Origin: a virus
Length of the DNA stretch: 23,260 nucleotides
Virus record (IMG/VR): IMGVR_UViG_3300018015_000031
Span: 1-23,260 of that record
Strand: one strand, 5' to 3'
Below, one piece after another: positions 21,065-23,260 of this stretch; position 1 is the stretch's first letter, and each line of letters begins with the position of its first letter. A program made the translations under genes and the position numbers. A model generated the notes under the pieces. It saw only the letters and a program-made list of their open reading frames with translations, searched no databases and had not been told where the DNA came from.

Positions 21065-21088
21065 ATTACCGTGTTACCATGTTACCGT
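21065..21088 (-). repeat. Right iteron array, 3 inverted units
   Basis: The units are ATTACCGT, GTTACCAT and GTTACCGT. They are reverse complements of ACGGTAAT with zero, two and one changes, in the same 8-bp period as the left array. The arrays are 225 bp apart in opposite orientation. Confidence 0.8.
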
Positions 21089-21114
21089 ATCACACATGAA
21101 CCTGAAAAAAGGTG

Positions 21115-21143
21115 TTGACAACCTGGGGTAAATGTGGTATGAT
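21115..21143 (+). promoter_or_regulatory. Early promoter P2 (sigma70)
   Basis: TTGACA (21115-21120), a 17-bp spacer and TATGAT (21138-21143), with an extended -10 TGG. It closely resembles P1 in the -35 flank (TTGACAAC) and the -10 flank (TGTGGTAT). It drives the small-gene cluster that runs off the right edge. Confidence 0.8.
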
Positions 21144-21194
21144 ACTCAATATGATGATGGACCGACGAACGCCGATAAAGGGAGGTGAAATGAA

Positions 21195-21389
21195 ATGAAA
21201 GATATAAAAGCGAGTAAAGATGAATTAATCAATTCGATTGAAGGGCTGTGCGAACAGTTATCTGTAATAATCACAGAACGTGATTATATTATGAAGCTAC
21301 TTAATGACACTAATGGCACGCTTTATAGATATCAGCGTATTATGAAGATACTTCATGACACGAGGATAGACTTAATGGAGATGAAATAA
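21195..21389 (+). CDS. Small coiled-coil early protein
   Basis: This 64-aa helical protein (SKDELINSIEGLCEQLSVIITERDYIMKLL) has a short internal echo: YIMKLLNDTNGTLYRYQ and RIMKILHDTRIDLMEM. GGGAGGTG precedes the ATG. An ATG 5 bp earlier ends after one more codon, so the second ATG is used. First gene after P2; function unknown. Confidence 0.7.
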   Translation: MKDIKASKDELINSIEGLCEQLSVIITERDYIMKLLNDTNGTLYRYQRIMKILHDTRIDLMEMK

Positions 21390-21390
21390 A

Positions 21391-21594
21391 ATGAGAATAA
21401 AAAAGGAAGCTTATGAACCAAGGAGAATTGCAAGTCGAATGAACCGTGGTGGAGCATTTATGCCTTCATCATCACGCCCAGATGGAGTTAGTTTTCAGGA
21501 TATGATAAATAAGTCTGAAGAGCAGATCAAAGAAGATAAGGACAGTATGACCACAGATGCGTTTTATGAAAAGTATAAAATATGGATATACTAA
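21391..21594 (+). CDS. Small early protein of unknown function
   Basis: This 67-aa charged protein has an Arg-rich N-terminus (EPRRIASRMNRGGAF) and an acidic-basic helical C-terminus. It starts 1 bp after the previous stop with only a weak, distant GGAG, so translation may be coupled. No family recognised. Confidence 0.65.
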   Translation: MRIKKEAYEPRRIASRMNRGGAFMPSSSRPDGVSFQDMINKSEEQIKEDKDSMTTDAFYEKYKIWIY

Positions 21595-21622
21595 ATAAAA
21601 CGCCCGATAAAGGAGGAAAACG

Positions 21623-21808
21623 ATGACCTGTAAGACGTGGGATGAAAAAACGGCCGAGATAGTCGCCTGGTATGTCAGGCGGGATGCGGGCATAAGGCAG
21701 AGCCGCGACCTTCTAGATCTAGCCAGAGACGTGCGGAAGGTATTCCGCGTGAAGCTGGCCTTTAAGTTTCGTGCTTGGCCTACCGCACAGATAGTAAAGC
21801 TGGCCTAA
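21623..21808 (+). CDS. Small Arg-rich protein in a GC-richer stretch
   Basis: This 61-aa basic helical protein (IVAWYVRRDAGIRQSRDLLDLARDVRKVF) has a strong Shine-Dalgarno (AAAGGAGG). Its base composition is clearly GC-richer than its neighbours and it uses codons such as GCG, CGG and GCC. That suggests recent acquisition or a different origin. Function unknown. Confidence 0.65.
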   Translation: MTCKTWDEKTAEIVAWYVRRDAGIRQSRDLLDLARDVRKVFRVKLAFKFRAWPTAQIVKLA

Positions 21809-21828
21809 TCAATCAACCCCTCCCCGCA

Positions 21829-21848
21829 GCTCGGCCGGGAAGCCGAGC
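21829..21848 (+). other. Stable hairpin without U-tract
   Basis: GCTCGGC and GCCGAGC form a seven-base GC-rich stem around a 6-nt loop. It lies between two genes and is followed by AAAAG rather than a T-run, so it is unlikely to be an intrinsic terminator. It could protect or process the mRNA. Confidence 0.5.
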
Positions 21849-21872
21849 AAAAGGCAGGCAAAGGAGAGAAAA

Positions 21873-21977
21873 ATGATGGTTCAACTGTGGTTTATCTGGC
21901 AGCAAAACGCGATGGGGAGACAATTCGCGCCGTGGAGAATGTTTAACAAATACTCTCCAATATGGCCACTGCTTTAA
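21873..21977 (+). CDS. 34-aa Trp-rich small protein
   Basis: AAAGGAGAGAAAA lies before ATG, and the peptide (MMVQLWFIWQQNAMGRQF ... WPLL) contains four Trp in 34 residues. It is moderately hydrophobic but not a clear membrane helix. It shares its 16-bp RBS-start sequence with two downstream genes. Function unknown. Confidence 0.6.
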   Translation: MMVQLWFIWQQNAMGRQFAPWRMFNKYSPIWPLL

Positions 21978-21990
21978 AAGGAAATCAACC

Positions 21991-22443
21991 ATGTATTCTA
22001 AAGGACTTTTCGACCAGGCAATATCTCTCCAAAAAGGAGATAAAATGCTCATCCCTTGTGAAAATAAGCGTGAGCAAGAGTCAGTTCGTGTTTCTTTGTA
22101 TCACTTGCGTAGTTTGCTCTCACGTTCAAATAGAACGCTTGCAAATGAATTGTTTATTTATAGAGCAAACATTGAAGGAAAGTTGTTTGTTACTATTGAG
22201 CATTCTAAAGGCTCAAGTGGTGCAATAATTATCCATAAAGATGGGTCGATTTCAGAAGCTAATATCGAAGTAGAAACTTCTGAATTAGCCCGCATTATTG
22301 GATTAATGTTAAGTGATGGGTTACGGACAAAAGAGATTTTGGAAAATTTGTCTGAAACGTACTCACCAAAAGACATTTTGGACGAAATTGTAAGACAAAG
22401 TGGAAACGGTGACAAAGATGGATCAAATTTTGATGCAACTTAA
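21991..22443 (+). CDS. Early protein of unknown function (150 aa)
   Basis: The N-terminal half (ISLQKGDKMLIPCENKREQESVRVSLYHLRSLLSRS) looks like a compact alpha/beta domain with a conserved-looking 'G-D-K-M-L-I-P-C' strand. The C-terminal half is helical and acidic (SELARIIGLMLSDGLRTKEIL). AAGGAA lies before the ATG at 21991. A second ATG at 22045 has a better Shine-Dalgarno (AAAAAGGAGATAAA) and could give a shorter form. I prefer 21991 because the residues before the second ATG continue the same domain. The last codons contain dispersed palindrome copy 8. Confidence 0.7.
   Translation: MYSKGLFDQAISLQKGDKMLIPCENKREQESVRVSLYHLRSLLSRSNRTLANELFIYRANIEGKLFVTIEHSKGSSGAIIIHKDGSISEANIEVETSELARIIGLMLSDGLRTKEILENLSETYSPKDILDEIVRQSGNGDKDGSNFDAT
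22422..22434. repeat. Dispersed palindrome copy 8
   Basis: The core ATCAAATTTTGAT is the same centre as copy 2. It occupies the last codons before a stop and lies 32 bp upstream of the next ATG, on the plus-strand operon. Confidence 0.75.
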
Positions 22444-22466
22444 AAAACTAAACTAAGGAGAGAAAA

Positions 22467-22688
22467 ATGACAAGGGCGAAGAGACTGGCAATAAAAAGGT
22501 TAGTGGAGAAAAGTGGAGTAGTAGTAATTGAGAAGACATGGTCGAAATTACGTAAGGCCAATATCATCGATTATGTGTTACATCTAACATTAGACCAAGA
22601 TCACGAAGTAAATTTCCGCTCAGTTGCTCCCGATCTTCAAACGTGTCTGCGGGAAAAGAATGCGTTTATGGTACAGTTTATTAAATAA
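22467..22688 (+). CDS. Small early protein of unknown function (73 aa)
   Basis: It starts with a basic helix (MTRAKRLAIKRLVEKSGVVV) followed by a mixed alpha/beta segment (IIDYVLHLTLDQDHEVNF). The RBS-start AAGGAGAGAAAAATGA is identical to those of two neighbouring genes. No family recognised. Confidence 0.7.
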   Translation: MTRAKRLAIKRLVEKSGVVVIEKTWSKLRKANIIDYVLHLTLDQDHEVNFRSVAPDLQTCLREKNAFMVQFIK

Positions 22689-22713
22689 TAAGCTTTGCTT
22701 AAAGGAGAGAAAA

Positions 22714-22902
22714 ATGACAGTAGGAGTGATTCACTGCAAAAACGTCCATGATTACTGGAAAAAGGTTAAGGAAATTCACGATGATTATGCAAAGCGGACG
22801 GGATACCGTCTTACCCTTTCCGCGCCGGCAATCTTACCTGTCTGTCCATTCTGTGCTCGTGTAATTAAGGAATGTTATTGTAAAAGGGAGGCGATGAAAT
22901 GA
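22714..22902 (+). CDS. Small Cys-rich protein, possible zinc ribbon
   Basis: From the ATG at 22714 (AAAGGAGAGAAAA upstream) the product is 62 aa. The C-terminal half has CPFC and ECYC (C-x2-C, 6 residues, C-x-C), a possible zinc site. A further Cys and His lie near the N-terminus (IHCKNVHDYW). A longer frame from 22624 overlaps the previous gene and lacks an RBS, so I reject it. It overlaps the next gene by ATGA. Confidence 0.7.
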   Translation: MTVGVIHCKNVHDYWKKVKEIHDDYAKRTGYRLTLSAPAILPVCPFCARVIKECYCKREAMK

Positions 22903-23243
22903 GCGAACTTCAAACTTTTGGGGTCGGTGAGCATGTAATTATTAAGAATATTCTTCCTACATCAGCACACTTCAACGATCGTAAGTATTATATTGGCAAA
23001 GAAGTAATAATCACAGAAGTATGTGATCATAGAGAAGAAGATCTTTGTCCTCAAGTTCTTTGCATATATTTTGTGTTTCCTGAAGAAACAAAAGAAGAAA
23101 ACGTTCGAAACTGTATTTATGGTGTTGAACTTGAAAAGATAGAAAAGCGTGAGAAGGTAATAGATGAGCTTAAGTTGACTGATGTCTATGATACAATACA
23201 AGAACTATCAATTGAGGATATTCAAAATGAGAAGAAAGCGTGA
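22899..23243 (+). CDS. Early protein of unknown function (114 aa)
   Basis: It starts MSELQTFGVGEHVIIKNI with strand-like segments (KEVIITEVCDHR, QVLCIYFVF) and ends in an acidic-basic helix. An SH3-like small beta domain is possible from the 'GVGEHVIIKN ... YYIGKEVIITEV' layout, but this is weak. AGGGAGGCGATGAA precedes the ATG, which overlaps the stop of the previous gene. Confidence 0.65.
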   Translation: MSELQTFGVGEHVIIKNILPTSAHFNDRKYYIGKEVIITEVCDHREEDLCPQVLCIYFVFPEETKEENVRNCIYGVELEKIEKREKVIDELKLTDVYDTIQELSIEDIQNEKKA

Positions 23244-23254
23244 GGAGGTGATAT

Positions 23255-23260
23255 ATGAGA
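23255..23260 (+). CDS. Start of a further early gene, truncated by window edge
   Basis: ATGAGA is preceded by GAGGAGGTGATAT, a very strong ribosome site, directly after the previous stop. Only two codons are visible. The P2 operon continues beyond the window. Confidence 0.6.

Larger units (their letters stand above)
20816..21088. other. Origin-like or control region between two mirrored iteron arrays
   Basis: This gene-free stretch, within a gap running from 20761 to 21194, has layered structure. It holds a left array of three iterons and an AT-only tract with (TA)n at about 20926-20960. It also holds the palindromes TAAGATATCTTA (20974-20985) and CTTAGTTAACTAAG (20998-21011), dispersed palindrome copy 7, and an inverted right iteron array. 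Iterons flanking an AT-rich unwinding tract are typical of replication origins recognised by an initiator protein. The alternative is a regulatory region, since the right array ends 26 bp before promoter P2. No initiator gene is in the window. Confidence 0.55.

Noticed and set aside
21829-21848. GC-rich hairpin as a terminator
   Set aside because: No T-tract follows the stem and the operon continues with closely spaced genes.
22624-22713. Longer N-terminus for the Cys-rich 62-aa protein
   Set aside because: It lies inside the preceding gene and lacks an RBS, whereas 22714 has the shared AAAGGAGAGAAAA signal.
1-23260. tRNA genes, CRISPR arrays, integrase or attachment sites
   Set aside because: I found no cloverleaf-like T-arm plus acceptor pairing, no regularly spaced long repeats and no recombinase motifs.

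Overview
The window is part of a tailed bacteriophage, or a prophage or phage-plasmid, with an AT-rich genome, strong AGGAGG-type ribosome binding sites and sigma70-like promoters. The morphogenesis genes suggest a short-tailed (podovirus-like) virion: a P22 gp1-like portal, an N4 gp56-like major capsid protein, a scaffold, a T7 gp11/P22 gp4-like adaptor and a nozzle or stabilisation protein. There is no tape measure and no tail-sheath or tube set. The host cannot be named from the sequence. No integrase, tRNA, polymerase or CRISPR array is visible.

Layout. From 19594 down to 1 there is one long minus-strand late operon, with genes abutting or overlapping, often as TAATG. It starts at a consensus promoter (19566-19594) and runs in this order: a 32-aa Gly/Lys peptide; three metabolic-type enzymes (a DDAH/arginine-deiminase-like pentein, a phosphatidylserine-decarboxylase-like pyruvoyl enzyme, an agmatine-deiminase/PAD-like pentein); an HTH protein that is probably the small terminase; a lysis cassette with a GH108-type endolysin and small membrane proteins; several small genes, including an overlapping pair; large terminase; three small proteins and a putative HExxH metalloprotease; portal; scaffold; major capsid protein; two beta-rich virion proteins; adaptor; nozzle; a fibre with a discoidin-like N-terminus and a 20-residue-period solenoid; a long helical virion protein; and a truncated gene at the left edge.

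From 19.85 kb rightwards the genes lie on the plus strand. Two related promoters (19852-19880 and 21115-21143) drive small early-type genes. The first unit contains a perfect chromosomal-type parS palindrome in its 5' leader, a 153-aa gene, a 32-aa gene and a strong intrinsic terminator. Between the two units is an origin-like region: three 8-bp iterons, an AT-only tract, stacked palindromes, then three iterons in inverted orientation.

Three layers go beyond ordinary gene content. A 13-bp palindrome, ATCAA-N3-TTGAT, is dispersed through both arms, mostly just upstream of a downstream gene's start, and looks like a stoperator-type or partition-type site. The two guanidine-modifying enzymes and the pyruvoyl decarboxylase at the head of the late operon could form an arginine/agmatine pathway. 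A VAKP peptide motif recurs in five virion-region proteins with different codons. All functions are read from sequence by eye; none has been verified by database search.
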